Source: Luteolibacter ambystomatis (lineage in GTDB: Bacteria > Verrucomicrobiota > Verrucomicrobiia > Verrucomicrobiales > Akkermansiaceae). Taken from it: 64,000 bases of DNA. The translations under genes were made by a program, and so were the position numbers. This document shows positions 26,645 to 36,671 of this stretch, in pieces. The stretch is taken from positions 1,240,001 through 1,304,000 of the forward strand of contig NZ_CP073100.1 of assembly GCF_018137965.1 (NCBI RefSeq), read 5' to 3'. Numbering within the stretch: the first letter of the stretch is position 1; each line of letters starts with the position of its first letter. Under the pieces are notes generated by a model. That model did not search any database. It was not told the origin of the DNA and was given only the letters and a program-made list of their open reading frames with translations.

Positions 26645-27907
26645 ATGGAGAAGGCACTTCGGATCTACAGCTGGAAAGGGCTTCTGAGCGAGGAGGTCCA
26701 AGCTGGAACGATAAAGAGCAGGCAGGATGCAAGACGTTTGGGGCCTTTCTGCGCTCCCGATAAGTCCGGGATTGTCACCTGGGTCAGAGCTGCGTGGGAG
26801 GGAAACCGTAGGACCAAGGTTTCGCACTTCAGGCACTTGCCGGACGGTAGGCAAGACATCGATCTGAAACGACAAGTGACCTCGGATTTTGAGGAGATTG
26901 AACGTCAGAAGTCTCGCTCACCGATTCATAACCCGGCTCGGGACGCATTGGCACTGGAACTGAAGAAAATGATTGGCGCCAAGATCTCGTGGGCAATTCC
27001 GGGCGGTGAGTTTTCCGATTTCCCCTTGGTTGGTAACCTGATGGAGAGCGTGGAAGAGGTCGAAACCGAGTATGAGGTTCAAACCCCTTTTGGAAGAAGC
27101 TATCGCTTCGACATCGCGCTGTTAGGCCCAGCACTGCCGAATTCCAGGATCATTCTAGGCGCAATTGAGCTTGAGAACCAACACGAGTTTGAGAGCTCGA
27201 AATGCCTTTTGTGTAAGTGTCTCGGTTTTCCCCTGGTTTCCTTGGACTTGGAGAGTTTGTCCGCCGACGAGCTCACCGGAGAGGTCCTTCTTCGGCGCGT
27301 AACGGAAACCACGGTGACATCCGATGATGGTCGTCGCCGGAATTACTTCTATCTCCATACATTTCTCTATCCCGCGTATCTCCAGTATCCACATACGTTG
27401 GGGCTCGATCAACGTCATCAGTTCGTGATCTTCGCCTCGGACAAGCGCATCGGTCCGATCATCCGTTATTTGAACAAGCTTCAGGAATTTCTCGGCATAG
27501 GAGAGAACGCGATCGTTCTGCAACCGTGTTCTTGGTCGGATGATCCGCGAATCAAGGAGCAGTTTGAGAATGAGGGCTCGATTGCAGGTCACGATTGGCG
27601 TTCCTATAGCGAGCAGAGCTATCTTCGCATCACAATGGATCGGCCGCCGGCTTCGGAGCCAAGGATTCGAGTTTTCCATCTGGCCATGGCGAAGCTCTTG
27701 AACTCGGATCGTCCAGCCTTGGTCGGCTATAAGGTCGAGCGGGGTAAGCACAATCGATTCCGCGAGGACCCATTTTGGGAAAAGGAGCATTTTCCGGATG
27801 GTGAGTTAGCGCGCCGCTGCCGGATTGCCCCCAAACATCTTTCGGAGCCGATAGATTCGATCCTTCGTGCAGTGGAATCCATCGGGCAAAGGCGTTTCCC
27901 TGCCTGA
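26645..27907 (+). CDS. CoiA-like putative nuclease (420 aa)
   Basis: The middle contains 'YRFDIALLGP' and then 'GAIELENQHEFESSKCLLCKCLGFPLVSLDL', resembling the D...ExE core of competence protein CoiA and related PD-(D/E)XK-like domains, with the usual following helix of Lys/Cys residues. The N-terminal 90 residues may be a substrate-binding part; the C-terminal 160 residues are mixed and end in a basic tail. It could process incoming DNA or act in defence. It stands directly beside and convergent with the Wadjet operon, ending 37 bases from jetD. The assignment is tentative. Confidence 0.4.
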   Translation: MEKALRIYSWKGLLSEEVQAGTIKSRQDARRLGPFCAPDKSGIVTWVRAAWEGNRRTKVSHFRHLPDGRQDIDLKRQVTSDFEEIERQKSRSPIHNPARDALALELKKMIGAKISWAIPGGEFSDFPLVGNLMESVEEVETEYEVQTPFGRSYRFDIALLGPALPNSRIILGAIELENQHEFESSKCLLCKCLGFPLVSLDLESLSADELTGEVLLRRVTETTVTSDDGRRRNYFYLHTFLYPAYLQYPHTLGLDQRHQFVIFASDKRIGPIIRYLNKLQEFLGIGENAIVLQPCSWSDDPRIKEQFENEGSIAGHDWRSYSEQSYLRITMDRPPASEPRIRVFHLAMAKLLNSDRPALVGYKVERGKHNRFREDPFWEKEHFPDGELARRCRIAPKHLSEPIDSILRAVESIGQRRFPA

Positions 27908-27944
27908 GCGTGTGCAGAGGCGAATTGCTCGGATGTTTTCCTTC

Positions 27945-29180
27945 TCAAGAGGGATGCATTGAGAGTGCGGCAAGGATCTCGTCCAGCTGCTGCTCTTCGT
28001 GCATTGCAATTCCCGATGCCTCCATTGCGGGGCGAAGCGCTGGGTCCCATTCCGCGTCGGCTGGCAGGCCGCGAAGCTGCAGTTCACCGGCAGCGGAGCG
28101 GAGATAATCATCGGCAGTCATTCTCCAGATGTCCACACCGTGGCGTGACCGCATCGCGTTCGCAATGCGGATACCGGGCCAGTCGAAATCGCCGTGGTAG
28201 CGGACTAGAAACCCCGCGGATTTCAGCTGCCGGAGGAGAACGTGGAGGGCGGTCTTTGGTTGGCCATCGGTCGCTATCAAGGGTGGAGTTTTTTCTCCGA
28301 GTCGATCGGCTGCTGCTGCGAGGACGTTCTTGTTCTCGAAGACGTAGGCGTAGGGTGTGGACGATTCGAATGTAGGTGGGGTCCTGACGAGTTGGCGAAT
28401 CGTTAGGAATTGGGGTTCACCGGCATCGGCATGGATGTTTAGCGCTCGACTGGTAGTGTCTGCCCCGCGAGCCCTCAGATTGAGAACGGCCACAGGCGCG
28501 CTGAGTTCATCTAGCAATACTCCGACCGATGCCCAGGCATCGCGTCGCCCCTCGCTGTCGTCCCATGCTTCGACATTTCCCATGGAAGCAACGGCGCGGA
28601 GCAGCAGGTTTGATACCGTCTTTCCTTGATCTAGTGCGTGGGCGTCGCCAAAGACAGAAGCTGCGAGTTCCGCCAATGTGGTGCCGTGGGCAGGCAACCG
28701 CGAAATCACTTTGAAGGACTGTTCAAGGAGCTGGCGGGCGACTGCGGGATCATGCCGGCGAAGCAGGCCAAGCGTCTTCAACTCTGCCAGCCACGTCATT
28801 AGCTCGGGCCTTTCACCCGCTGAGCCAATTGCATCCGAAAAGAGATTCTCCCACGCTTCCTCCTCTTTGATACGCTCCGTCCTTTTGTCTTTTACAGGTC
28901 CTCCCAAAGCCTCGACTGCATTGGCGAGTGATGCGCAGACACCGGCGTTCCTCAGGTTCAATTCAAGGGACTCAAGCTGAATGGTGATGGAAGTGGCCGT
29001 ACTTGGTGCCCGCCTTAAAAGTCGATTAAGTGCGTCACGCTCCGAGGGACTGCAGGAGGTAAGCGTAAGCGGTCCGGAGAGCGATCGGCCCGACTCGAGT
29101 CTGCGTCGGAGACGCAGTATAAGCCGGTTCAGTTCCGGTCGTCCCAAGGTTTCCTGAATGCGAAGAGGATCGCTACTCAT
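27945..29180 (-). CDS. jetD: Wadjet JetD-type DUF2399/TOPRIM nuclease subunit
   Basis: The C-terminal half shows the DUF2399 signature: 'VFENKNVLAAAADRLG', 'PLIATDGQPKTAL' and 'LVRYHGDFDWPGIRIAN', a TOPRIM-like core with acidic Glu and Asp-x-Asp residues. In Wadjet systems this subunit cuts plasmid DNA after the SMC motor has extruded it. The N-terminal 200 residues are helical and arm-like. Its ATG overlaps the end of jetC by four bases. Last gene of the four-gene leftward operon. Confidence 0.85.
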   Translation of the reverse strand: MSSDPLRIQETLGRPELNRLILRLRRRLESGRSLSGPLTLTSCSPSERDALNRLLRRAPSTATSITIQLESLELNLRNAGVCASLANAVEALGGPVKDKRTERIKEEEAWENLFSDAIGSAGERPELMTWLAELKTLGLLRRHDPAVARQLLEQSFKVISRLPAHGTTLAELAASVFGDAHALDQGKTVSNLLLRAVASMGNVEAWDDSEGRRDAWASVGVLLDELSAPVAVLNLRARGADTTSRALNIHADAGEPQFLTIRQLVRTPPTFESSTPYAYVFENKNVLAAAADRLGEKTPPLIATDGQPKTALHVLLRQLKSAGFLVRYHGDFDWPGIRIANAMRSRHGVDIWRMTADDYLRSAAGELQLRGLPADAEWDPALRPAMEASGIAMHEEQQLDEILAALSMHPS

Positions 29181-32100
29181 GCTGAGGCACCGGGTGGGAG
29201 AGGGGACGGATCTGGAGTTTCGTCGCGAAGCCTTTTGCGACCGTTCCAGACCCAGCGTGAGGCATACACAGCGTCAATTCCAGGCCGCGCGGAAAGTTGG
29301 TAAATGGCGATCGAGGGCACGGTCGGATAGCAGGCCCATTCGTTTTCGCTTGTGATTACTACGTCCAGATCGAATGCCGCGATCATGCCAAAGCATTTTT
29401 CTCGCATGTCGGCGTCGACCCCGACAAAAGCCTCATCGAGGAGGATGAGGCGCGGAGCGAGGGGGTGGGCGCTACGGTAATGAGCGGCGGCCGCTGCGAG
29501 TTGGGGAACCGTGAGTGCCACTGCCTTCTCTCCACCCGACCCGGTGCCATGGGTTCGCTTTGTCAGTCGCTTCCACGCGCCGTCTTGTTTGCGCTCGACG
29601 CCGAAGTGGTGCCACTTCCGATAGTCAAATGCGAGGGTGAGGTGATCCTGCCACGTCCCCGTATCGTTGGCGGCACGAACAGCCCGGATCTGTTGCTGGA
29701 GGAAGTCTCCCACCGCCTTTCGCTCTGCTGGCGACCACGTCCCGCGTGCTCCAAGCAACAGTTTCCGGGCCTCGGTCAAGGCAGGTGGGCTGTCAGCTGA
29801 TGGCTCCCACGAAAAGCGCAGGGTCATGCCGGTGTCCATGGGACGCGACTCCAACTCCCTGTTGGCTTCTTCTTTCCAGCGAAGAGCACTGTGCAGAAGA
29901 TCGTGGAGAGACTCAGCGACTTCATCGATCAGGTAGTTTTCAAGAACCTCCCGCTCCCGCGCATCAAGAAGTTCCTGGCGGTCGCGAATGATGTCGATGA
30001 GGGCGTCTCGAAGTTCGTCAATCGTGCAGACTTTGCCCTGGAACGGAATCGATACCACGTAAACATCGTTCAAGAGCGTGCCTTCCGGCATGTAGCCGTG
30101 GGACCGAAGGCTGGATTGAAGCGTATCGAAGTGTTGGTGGATATTGGACTGGTTCCTCCTCCAAGCGACGTCGTCGTAGTCCACGTTCGAAAGAAGGGAG
30201 TCGATCTGGCGGGCGATCTCAACACCGCGGGAAGAGGACCAAGGGCCAGACGTCAGGCCACCCAGATCGTGGTGAGCGACGCGGAGCTGGCCGGTTTCGG
30301 CAAATCCAATGAGAGCCGTGATAGCGACATCACGAGCTTGAGACTTCTCAGTCAGATTTGAATTGGTCTCGACGATTCTTGATTCGGCGATGGCGATTGC
30401 GGTGGCTATGCCGTTCTTCTTCTTTTCATGCTCTTCTAGGGCATCTGCAATCTTCCTCTGGTTGAGCTTGGCATCCTCCAACTTGGCCATGATTGCTTCA
30501 GCTGACGCTCCGGCGGATTCCTCGAGAGTCTCCAGGTTCGACTGGGCGGCCAGCAGCTCTTGGTGAGCATCGCGCTGCCGGATCTCACTTTGCTCGCTCA
30601 GTTGGCGCGCCTTGGCCAAAGAATCCTCGGCCCAGGCCACTTGATCGCTGGTCGATTGCTGCTTGTCGATCGCCGCCCTTCTTTCGGTCAGTGACTGGCG
30701 ATATTCGCCAAGCATCTCCCGTAATTCGGTCAACCGTTCGACCCAAGCACCGATCGAGAGGTCGGCTGCCTCTTGATTGCGGAGCGCCACGGAATCGAGG
30801 TGCAGTTGCCGGTCTTTCTGGAGGCGAGATTCCGTCTCCGCCAGGCGAGACCGCTTGGCCGCGACGGCCCTGTGAGCTGATGCGATGTCCGCAACCCGAC
30901 CACGGACGGTCCCATCAGTTGGTGCCGCGTCCGCTTCTCCTCGCGCCGCATTTTGACGAGAGACGATTGAGGAGATGTTTTCATCATGCGCGGTGATCCG
31001 CGTCTGAGTCTCCAGCATCTGCTCCTCGACCTCTCGAAGTCGTCGCTGGCGTTCTGCTTCGCGCGAGGCATGCCCGATATACTGAGCCGAGGGCTTGCTC
31101 CAAGATCCATGCAGGGGGCCAAGTTGCCAACGGCCCTCAGTGGTGACCCATGCCTGGCCAGCGTCTTGATCACAGCCTATCTGCTGGAGCACACCCACAA
31201 TCACCGCATCAACAACGGGAGTCTTGCGCAACGGATCCGGCTTCAGGAATCGATCCAGAGAGCGACCGACGGGTGCAGGAGAATTCGTTCGGGAAGAGAG
31301 GAAACTGTCGTGCTGATGGGGATGAATCACTTCCCCGTCCAGCGTAACCCAGGCATCGAGCAGGCCGGCAGCTTCCATGGCCGCCTCCAGCCCGGCTTTT
31401 TGATCATCAGTGATCTCAGGCCGGAAGTCACACAGCGCCCAAAATGGCGCACCGGGACGGTCCTCGCGGGCGTCCGGATTCCGAGTGTGTGGGATCGGCG
31501 GCGGCTGCTCCCTCCCATCCCGGAGACGTTGGCATTCGCTTTCCTGTTCAGTCAGATTCCTACGTTCCTCGTCCAATGCTCGCTGGGCATCCCCGTGAAG
31601 CCTGCTAAGGCGAGATACGGCCGTTTGTTCGGCCAGTTTTACGGCGCTGGCCAAGGGACTCTCTGCTTCGGCGGTCTCGCTCCATTGGATGAACTCATCC
31701 TCAAAGGTGTCGAGGGAAGTTGGTTCGAGTTCTCGGAGGCCAGCCGCCCAGTCGCGGTATGCTTGGAACAATGTAGTTATCGCCACATCACGGGCGTCGA
31801 TGGCGGCTCTTTCGTGCTCCAGATGCTCTTCCAGTTCGGTGCTCGCCTGGTTGTGGTTGGACTGGGCGATGGTTACCTTTTGCCAAGCCTCAGAAATTGC
31901 CTGGTTGCGCCTTTCAATATGGAGGGCTGACTTCAAATGCTGGGCGATATGTTCCTTAAGCCGTGCGTCTCCGGCATCGGGGGCCGAACGGCTCTCGCGG
32001 TGATGTCCTGCCAAACCGCATGTTTGCGCGAGTGCTTCGCTGTTGGTTTCGCTGAGAGACAGTTCCTGCTTTGCCCGGCGATCCTGCTCTATTGTCGAGG

Positions 32101-33271
32101 CGTGACGTTCTCCTTCCTTCGCAAGGGTTGCGGCTCGCGAATCAAGCTCGCGCTCGGCATCTTCGGCCCGGCTTTGTGCCCGGCTTGCGGTTTCGCGCGC
32201 TGTCGCCAGCTCCCTTGCGCTTTTCATTTCGGGGCTCTCCTGCAGGGTTTGAAGCCTTGCATCTGCGGAGGCTTTCTCACCTTTGAGCCAATCGATGTGA
32301 TCACCCGCTGTTTTCAGATGCTCTTCGTTCTCGTGCTTCTCGCCTTGAAGTTCCCGAAGGCGGCGCATGGTGGCTTCATAGGCGGAGTTCGCCTTTCTCA
32401 CTTCCTCGGCACGCCGCCGGGCAGCAATGCGGATGTAGCGCTGGTATTCGACCAAAAATACTTCCGAACCATCCCTGGCGGCGATCAGATCGCTGAGCTC
32501 CTGACGATCGTTTTCGAGTGAGCGGAAGGCGTCTGCAACATCGCCAAGCACTGATTCCGGCAATGGCGGCAGCGATTGGTTGAGTGCATCCGACAAAGTC
32601 TTCTCTTCGAGCTTTCTGGTCAATTGGGGTTGGCGAAGCTGGATCAGCAAGCTGAGCAAGGACCCGTAACGACTACCCAGTTGGAAGAAGGCCATGTCCA
32701 CGGCTTTGCGGTAATCCCGCCTATCTTCCTCGATCTTTCCGCTGCCAAACACCTTGCCTTGATCCGCGATCGAGTCCTCCAGCTTCGTCTTGCTCAGGGG
32801 CTGCGAACTCTCATTGAGAAGGAATAGATCCCGTCCAATGCGCTGCCGGGTGATGAACATCCATTGCTGGGCGATTCCCTTCCCCTGTACGGCCCTAAGC
32901 CCGCAGCCTATGGTTTGAAAGTGCTCCTGTCCGTTTTCGTCGATCCTACCGAACTCAAGCCAAGTGTATCCTTGCCTATCATCGTATCTACCGCCCATGA
33001 GAAGGTTCCACTCCATCCGCTTTGCGGGATCCCCATCGGGCTCGAAGCGCTGTGGAATGATCTCTCCGTCGAGCAGGAAGGGCAATTGGAGGGCGAGCAC
33101 TCGCGATTTTCCAGTGCCGTTGTTGCCCCTTAGTACCAATCGTCCGTTCTCATATCGGAACTCTTGGTAGTCGTAACGATAGAGGTTGATGAGGCCGCCT
33201 CGAACAGGCTGCCAGCGAAGACTGGTCGCATTCGGCAACACGATGGAGGTGTTTGGAGCGGGTGGATTCAT
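29177..33271 (-). CDS. jetC: Wadjet JetC-type SMC/MukB-like ATPase (TIGR02680 type)
   Basis: At 1364 residues it has split ATPase ends and a long coiled coil. Walker A is 'RGNNGTGKSRVL' near residue 50; the middle is Glu/Arg/Gln-rich heptad sequence with a probable hinge; the end has signature 'GTGSGGEKAVALTV' and Walker B 'RLILLDEAFVGVDADM'. The protein is the DNA-loop-extruding motor of the plasmid-restricting Wadjet complex. It overlaps jetB and jetD by four bases on each side, implying coupled translation and fixed stoichiometry. Confidence 0.88.
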   Translation of the reverse strand: MNPPAPNTSIVLPNATSLRWQPVRGGLINLYRYDYQEFRYENGRLVLRGNNGTGKSRVLALQLPFLLDGEIIPQRFEPDGDPAKRMEWNLLMGGRYDDRQGYTWLEFGRIDENGQEHFQTIGCGLRAVQGKGIAQQWMFITRQRIGRDLFLLNESSQPLSKTKLEDSIADQGKVFGSGKIEEDRRDYRKAVDMAFFQLGSRYGSLLSLLIQLRQPQLTRKLEEKTLSDALNQSLPPLPESVLGDVADAFRSLENDRQELSDLIAARDGSEVFLVEYQRYIRIAARRRAEEVRKANSAYEATMRRLRELQGEKHENEEHLKTAGDHIDWLKGEKASADARLQTLQESPEMKSARELATARETASRAQSRAEDAERELDSRAATLAKEGERHASTIEQDRRAKQELSLSETNSEALAQTCGLAGHHRESRSAPDAGDARLKEHIAQHLKSALHIERRNQAISEAWQKVTIAQSNHNQASTELEEHLEHERAAIDARDVAITTLFQAYRDWAAGLRELEPTSLDTFEDEFIQWSETAEAESPLASAVKLAEQTAVSRLSRLHGDAQRALDEERRNLTEQESECQRLRDGREQPPPIPHTRNPDAREDRPGAPFWALCDFRPEITDDQKAGLEAAMEAAGLLDAWVTLDGEVIHPHQHDSFLSSRTNSPAPVGRSLDRFLKPDPLRKTPVVDAVIVGVLQQIGCDQDAGQAWVTTEGRWQLGPLHGSWSKPSAQYIGHASREAERQRRLREVEEQMLETQTRITAHDENISSIVSRQNAARGEADAAPTDGTVRGRVADIASAHRAVAAKRSRLAETESRLQKDRQLHLDSVALRNQEAADLSIGAWVERLTELREMLGEYRQSLTERRAAIDKQQSTSDQVAWAEDSLAKARQLSEQSEIRQRDAHQELLAAQSNLETLEESAGASAEAIMAKLEDAKLNQRKIADALEEHEKKKNGIATAIAIAESRIVETNSNLTEKSQARDVAITALIGFAETGQLRVAHHDLGGLTSGPWSSSRGVEIARQIDSLLSNVDYDDVAWRRNQSNIHQHFDTLQSSLRSHGYMPEGTLLNDVYVVSIPFQGKVCTIDELRDALIDIIRDRQELLDAREREVLENYLIDEVAESLHDLLHSALRWKEEANRELESRPMDTGMTLRFSWEPSADSPPALTEARKLLLGARGTWSPAERKAVGDFLQQQIRAVRAANDTGTWQDHLTLAFDYRKWHHFGVERKQDGAWKRLTKRTHGTGSGGEKAVALTVPQLAAAAAHYRSAHPLAPRLILLDEAFVGVDADMREKCFGMIAAFDLDVVITSENEWACYPTVPSIAIYQLSARPGIDAVYASRWVWNGRKRLRDETPDPSPLPPGASA

Positions 33272-34521
33272 TGGGGTGATGATTCTTCCTCGGCGGTCTC
33301 TGGCTTCGACAGATTTCCCAAGGCGAAGCGGGCTATTGCCGGCAAAGGCTTGATGGCTTCGGACGTCCGTCTCACGAGCCGGAGGGCGACGAGGCGATCA
33401 ATGGTGGATTCCATGAGAAGCCTGTCCGCGCCGGGCTCAGTAACGTCCTTGCGCCAGTGTTTGCGGTGTACTTCAATCAGTTGGGCCACGTGCTCCCTCA
33501 AGACGGCGACTCCGCATAGTGCGCTCTCATCCCGGCGAAGCATGTTAGCCAGAAACTCGGCGACAAGCAAAGCGAGGTGACCGTCGGTTCCTTCTTCTGG
33601 AAGTCCGAGATCGGTCATGTCTCCTCGTTGGTCGAGAAGGGCAATGCCCTCCTTGCGGACTTCGGAGGCCATGCCGGTAGCAGCGTGGATGTGGCGGAGG
33701 ATGAATACGCGTTGGCTGTCCAGGTAGACGCGCTCGTCCGGCTCCAAGTCCTCGTAGTAAAGGATCGGGTCGTCGAGGAGACGACGCATGAGGCGAACCC
33801 GCAAACGACGGTTTCGTCCATCGTCCGTTTCCGGGAGAGGTTCCTCCACAATCGCAGCCAACCTCTCCCGAAAGGCGATGTTCTGAATCATCGAGGGCCC
33901 GCGGCGGACTGCTAACATTCCGGATAGCACCGATCGATTGATGTTGTAGAGGGCGTCGCTCCGCTCGTTCTTAAGGAACGCGTCTTCTTCCCCCTGGATC
34001 CGGCGGAGGGCGCCGTGTTCGAGGAGAAAGCGAATAATCTGCACCAGGTTTCTCCGCTGATCCACAGACTGGAGGTCGAAGATCATTCCAGCTTGTTCCA
34101 GCTCGGGATCCGCTTTGAAGAAGCCTTGGATCTCTTCAGCCAGCCTGCCCAAAGTGATCTGCCTTTCGCTCCGTTCCAAGGTCGCCAATGCAAGACAGAG
34201 AAGAACGTAGCGAGAACGGGTGAATGGCGCATCGGTGCGCGAGTCCCGGGCGGGCCGGGTGCCGTCCGAGGAATCCGGCGGAGTTTTCCTCAAGCGGGCG
34301 AGGTCGCTTGTTACCTGGAGTTCCCAATTGGCATGGTGTGCGAACCATTCGCGTAATGATTCTGCATGCTTGCGGACCAAGCCAAATTGCTCGGCAAACG
34401 CGCCGCCCGCGGAGAGCATCGGATGCTGGAGCAAACAACGAGTCGCGTGTTGACGCTCGGCAAGAGCAAGTTCGCCAAGCTTGTCGTCCAAGGGAATGGC
34501 AGGGGAGGGAAGGTCGGCCAT
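33268..34521 (-). CDS. jetB: Wadjet JetB-type DUF2398 (TIGR02678) subunit
   Basis: The protein begins 'ALAERQHATRCLLQHPML' and contains 'FTRSRYVLLCLALATLERSERQITLGRLAEEI', then 'DQRRNLVQIIRFLLEHGALRRI', the usual winged-helix pattern of TIGR02678/DUF2398. It corresponds to the kite subunit that bridges JetA and the SMC heads (MukE-like role). At 417 residues it has normal length. It sits between JetA (3-base gap) and JetC (4-base overlap). Confidence 0.85.
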   Translation of the reverse strand: MADLPSPAIPLDDKLGELALAERQHATRCLLQHPMLSAGGAFAEQFGLVRKHAESLREWFAHHANWELQVTSDLARLRKTPPDSSDGTRPARDSRTDAPFTRSRYVLLCLALATLERSERQITLGRLAEEIQGFFKADPELEQAGMIFDLQSVDQRRNLVQIIRFLLEHGALRRIQGEEDAFLKNERSDALYNINRSVLSGMLAVRRGPSMIQNIAFRERLAAIVEEPLPETDDGRNRRLRVRLMRRLLDDPILYYEDLEPDERVYLDSQRVFILRHIHAATGMASEVRKEGIALLDQRGDMTDLGLPEEGTDGHLALLVAEFLANMLRRDESALCGVAVLREHVAQLIEVHRKHWRKDVTEPGADRLLMESTIDRLVALRLVRRTSEAIKPLPAIARFALGNLSKPETAEEESSPQ

Positions 34522-34524
34522 AGA

Positions 34525-36057
34525 TCAAGTCGAGTCTTGGGTTATGGTGACGTGATGGTCCAAGCCGGTGAAGTTTCCCCCGGAAGTCACTAGCGTGACG
34601 AATTGCCCGTCGTTTGCCGGCTCCAAATGAATTTGGAGGGCTCCGTCGCTAGATGAGGCAGAGACGGAATCCCCGTCGCGCCGCTTTGCGGCTAAAGCCT
34701 TGCCTAGCAGGTCAAGCAAGAGCCGGAATTCCTCAGGTTGATCAAGAGCGCCCAATTCGGATAGCCGCATCCTGCGCCCCTGCGCCAAGCGCTTCTGTGC
34801 TTTAGCAATTTGTTCGGCTTCCTCCTTCACCAAGCGCGCTAGCAACTCCTTTTCCGCTGACCGATCAACAACGCGCCGTGCCGGCCCCTTCGCCTCATGA
34901 CGTCCGTATTGGCGGATTCGGGGTGTGATCTCGACGGGGGGCGCTTCCAACCAACTGGTTTGTGAAGATACGGGCTCCTGTTCCCGCAGGTCCAAGGTCT
35001 CTGCATCAACCTTCAGGTGGCGTGCTGGAGCTAGGGAGAAGGCAGAGCGCCAAAGGCGGTGCGCGTCTTCCTCCGAGGGTGCTTGCGCAAACCACCGGGC
35101 TAGCGTCTGCAAATCCGCAACCCGGTCGCTCCTGGAAAGTCGTCTGTCATTGATCCGAGCCACGGTACCAAGCAATGCTGGAATCGCTGAGCGAGCCCGT
35201 GTTCGCAGCATTTCGGCTTGGGATTGGCTATGAGGTCCTCCTAGGAACCAGCCGCGGAATCCCGACCACCTAGCCTGCCAGAGTCGCCGGCACTCCTCCA
35301 AGCGTTGTATTCTCTGATGCTCCAATGCGTCAGCGGCGTCGCGAAGCGCGGCGATCTCTATCAGCCGGTCGGACCCTGAATCTTCGATACTGCGGAGGTC
35401 CTCTGCAATCTCGTGGGTGGCTATCACCAGTTCGCCGATGAAACGCTCCAAGTGGTCGATGAGGTGCTGCTTGTATTCGAGGAACCTTTCGATCGTCGTA
35501 CCTTGAAGATCGATGGTTCGCTGTAGTGCTCGCAGGAAAATCTGGGCACGATGCGTCAGCTGTTCGAAGCGGTCGGTCAGATTCCGCAAGGTGAGGATAA
35601 TTCGCCCTTCATCGAGCTCGGACGCCGAAGTAAGCACGGCAAGTTCGGTCAGTTGCTCGCGGATCTCCTTGAGTGTAGTGGTCTGGAGCTCGCCCGGTTG
35701 GACGAGCATCTCGTGGAAAACCCGGAGTGACTCTTCGGCTGCTTCACCTGCGGACGTCAATTGATAGAGAAAGCGAGGCCGATAGAAGTCTTCTGCGGTG
35801 GTCACATCGGCGTGGTCGCGGTTCGCTTCCAAATTTCCCCATTCGCACAGTTTCGCCAGCTCTGGCTCGAAATCCTCCTCCGAGTCTGCCGAGGTCTCAC
35901 CGAGCGCGGATCTAACGTCTCCCGGGCGGAGGTGCAGTACAAACGACGCCTTGGCATTGACGAAGGCCTCCAAGATCCGTCGGTACAGGGCCGACTTCTC
36001 TGCCGTGAGATGACAGAATACCTGGAAGTCGTGGGATTGCCCGTCCGAGGATGGCAT
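34525..36057 (-). CDS. jetA: Wadjet JetA-type DUF2397 (TIGR02677) kleisin-like subunit
   Basis: The start 'FCHLTAEKSALYRRILEAFVNAKASFVLHLRPGDVRSAL' followed by 'YQLTSAGEAAEESLRVFHEML' and a long helical middle is diagnostic of DUF2397/TIGR02677. It is the kleisin-like (MukF-like) subunit connecting the two SMC heads. As the first gene of the operon, its promoter should lie in 36058-36347. The set DUF2397-DUF2398-SMC-DUF2399 is one of the Wadjet variants other than type I; I leave the type number open. Confidence 0.85.
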   Translation of the reverse strand: MPSSDGQSHDFQVFCHLTAEKSALYRRILEAFVNAKASFVLHLRPGDVRSALGETSADSEEDFEPELAKLCEWGNLEANRDHADVTTAEDFYRPRFLYQLTSAGEAAEESLRVFHEMLVQPGELQTTTLKEIREQLTELAVLTSASELDEGRIILTLRNLTDRFEQLTHRAQIFLRALQRTIDLQGTTIERFLEYKQHLIDHLERFIGELVIATHEIAEDLRSIEDSGSDRLIEIAALRDAADALEHQRIQRLEECRRLWQARWSGFRGWFLGGPHSQSQAEMLRTRARSAIPALLGTVARINDRRLSRSDRVADLQTLARWFAQAPSEEDAHRLWRSAFSLAPARHLKVDAETLDLREQEPVSSQTSWLEAPPVEITPRIRQYGRHEAKGPARRVVDRSAEKELLARLVKEEAEQIAKAQKRLAQGRRMRLSELGALDQPEEFRLLLDLLGKALAAKRRDGDSVSASSSDGALQIHLEPANDGQFVTLVTSGGNFTGLDHHVTITQDST

Positions 36058-36347
36058 ATACCAAGCTCACCGAAATCCGCCTGGAAGGTCAAAATTTTCC
36101 TGATGAGATTGTTAGCCTTGGCCTGGCAGGTGAGGGAGTCTGTCTTTTTCGCGTTTCTCGGGGCGATTGCATGACAGCTCGGAGAGCTGAGCCGAGTTCA
36201 ATTCCGGTGAGGAGACGGCTTGTTTGGCGCCGACTGCCTTTTGAGTAGTCCGTGTTCTTTCGCTTTCACGCGACGCGATCATGAGCGTTCAATTCGTGTT
36301 GCGGAGCGCCTTCAGCGGTTGGCTGGAGATCCGCCGAACTAAACCCG

Positions 36348-36668
36348 ATGAACCCGGAACTTCTCGACTTTCTCAAGAACGTGGGCGCCATCAGCGTTAC
36401 CACGGTTGCCTTCAATACGGTCCGCCACATGAGCGGGTGGGGGCCGCGATGGTTTGGAGGCCTTCTTGCCGGCGGCACGTCGCTCGGTGCACTCTTTCTC
36501 GCGGAGAAGAGCATTGCTCTTCCGCTTGATCGCATCGCCACCGCAGCGACCCTTGGAGGGCTGCTGGTTTACGCTGCAGCGTTTGGAGTGAACACCTACA
36601 TGGCTGGGAAGCCAGACGGTGAAAACTCGTTCCAAGGGGGAAAGCCGCCTTTCTGGGATCACTGGTAG
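36348..36668 (+). CDS. Small two-TM membrane protein (106 aa)
   Basis: Two hydrophobic helices are visible ('FGGLLAGGTSLGALFLAEKSIA' region and 'AATLGGLLVYAAAFGVNTYM' region), with short polar ends and a Trp/His tail. It starts at ATG 36348 and ends 3 bases from the convergent 76-residue gene. No family is recognised. It could be a genuine small inner-membrane protein; coding potential is supported by the clean hydrophobic pattern only. Confidence 0.5.
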   Translation: MNPELLDFLKNVGAISVTTVAFNTVRHMSGWGPRWFGGLLAGGTSLGALFLAEKSIALPLDRIATAATLGGLLVYAAAFGVNTYMAGKPDGENSFQGGKPPFWDHW

Positions 36669-36671
36669 GTG

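Noticed and set aside
30986..31930. 314-codon open frame opposite jetC
   Set aside because: Antisense to the coiled coil of a well-supported SMC gene with no domain of its own.
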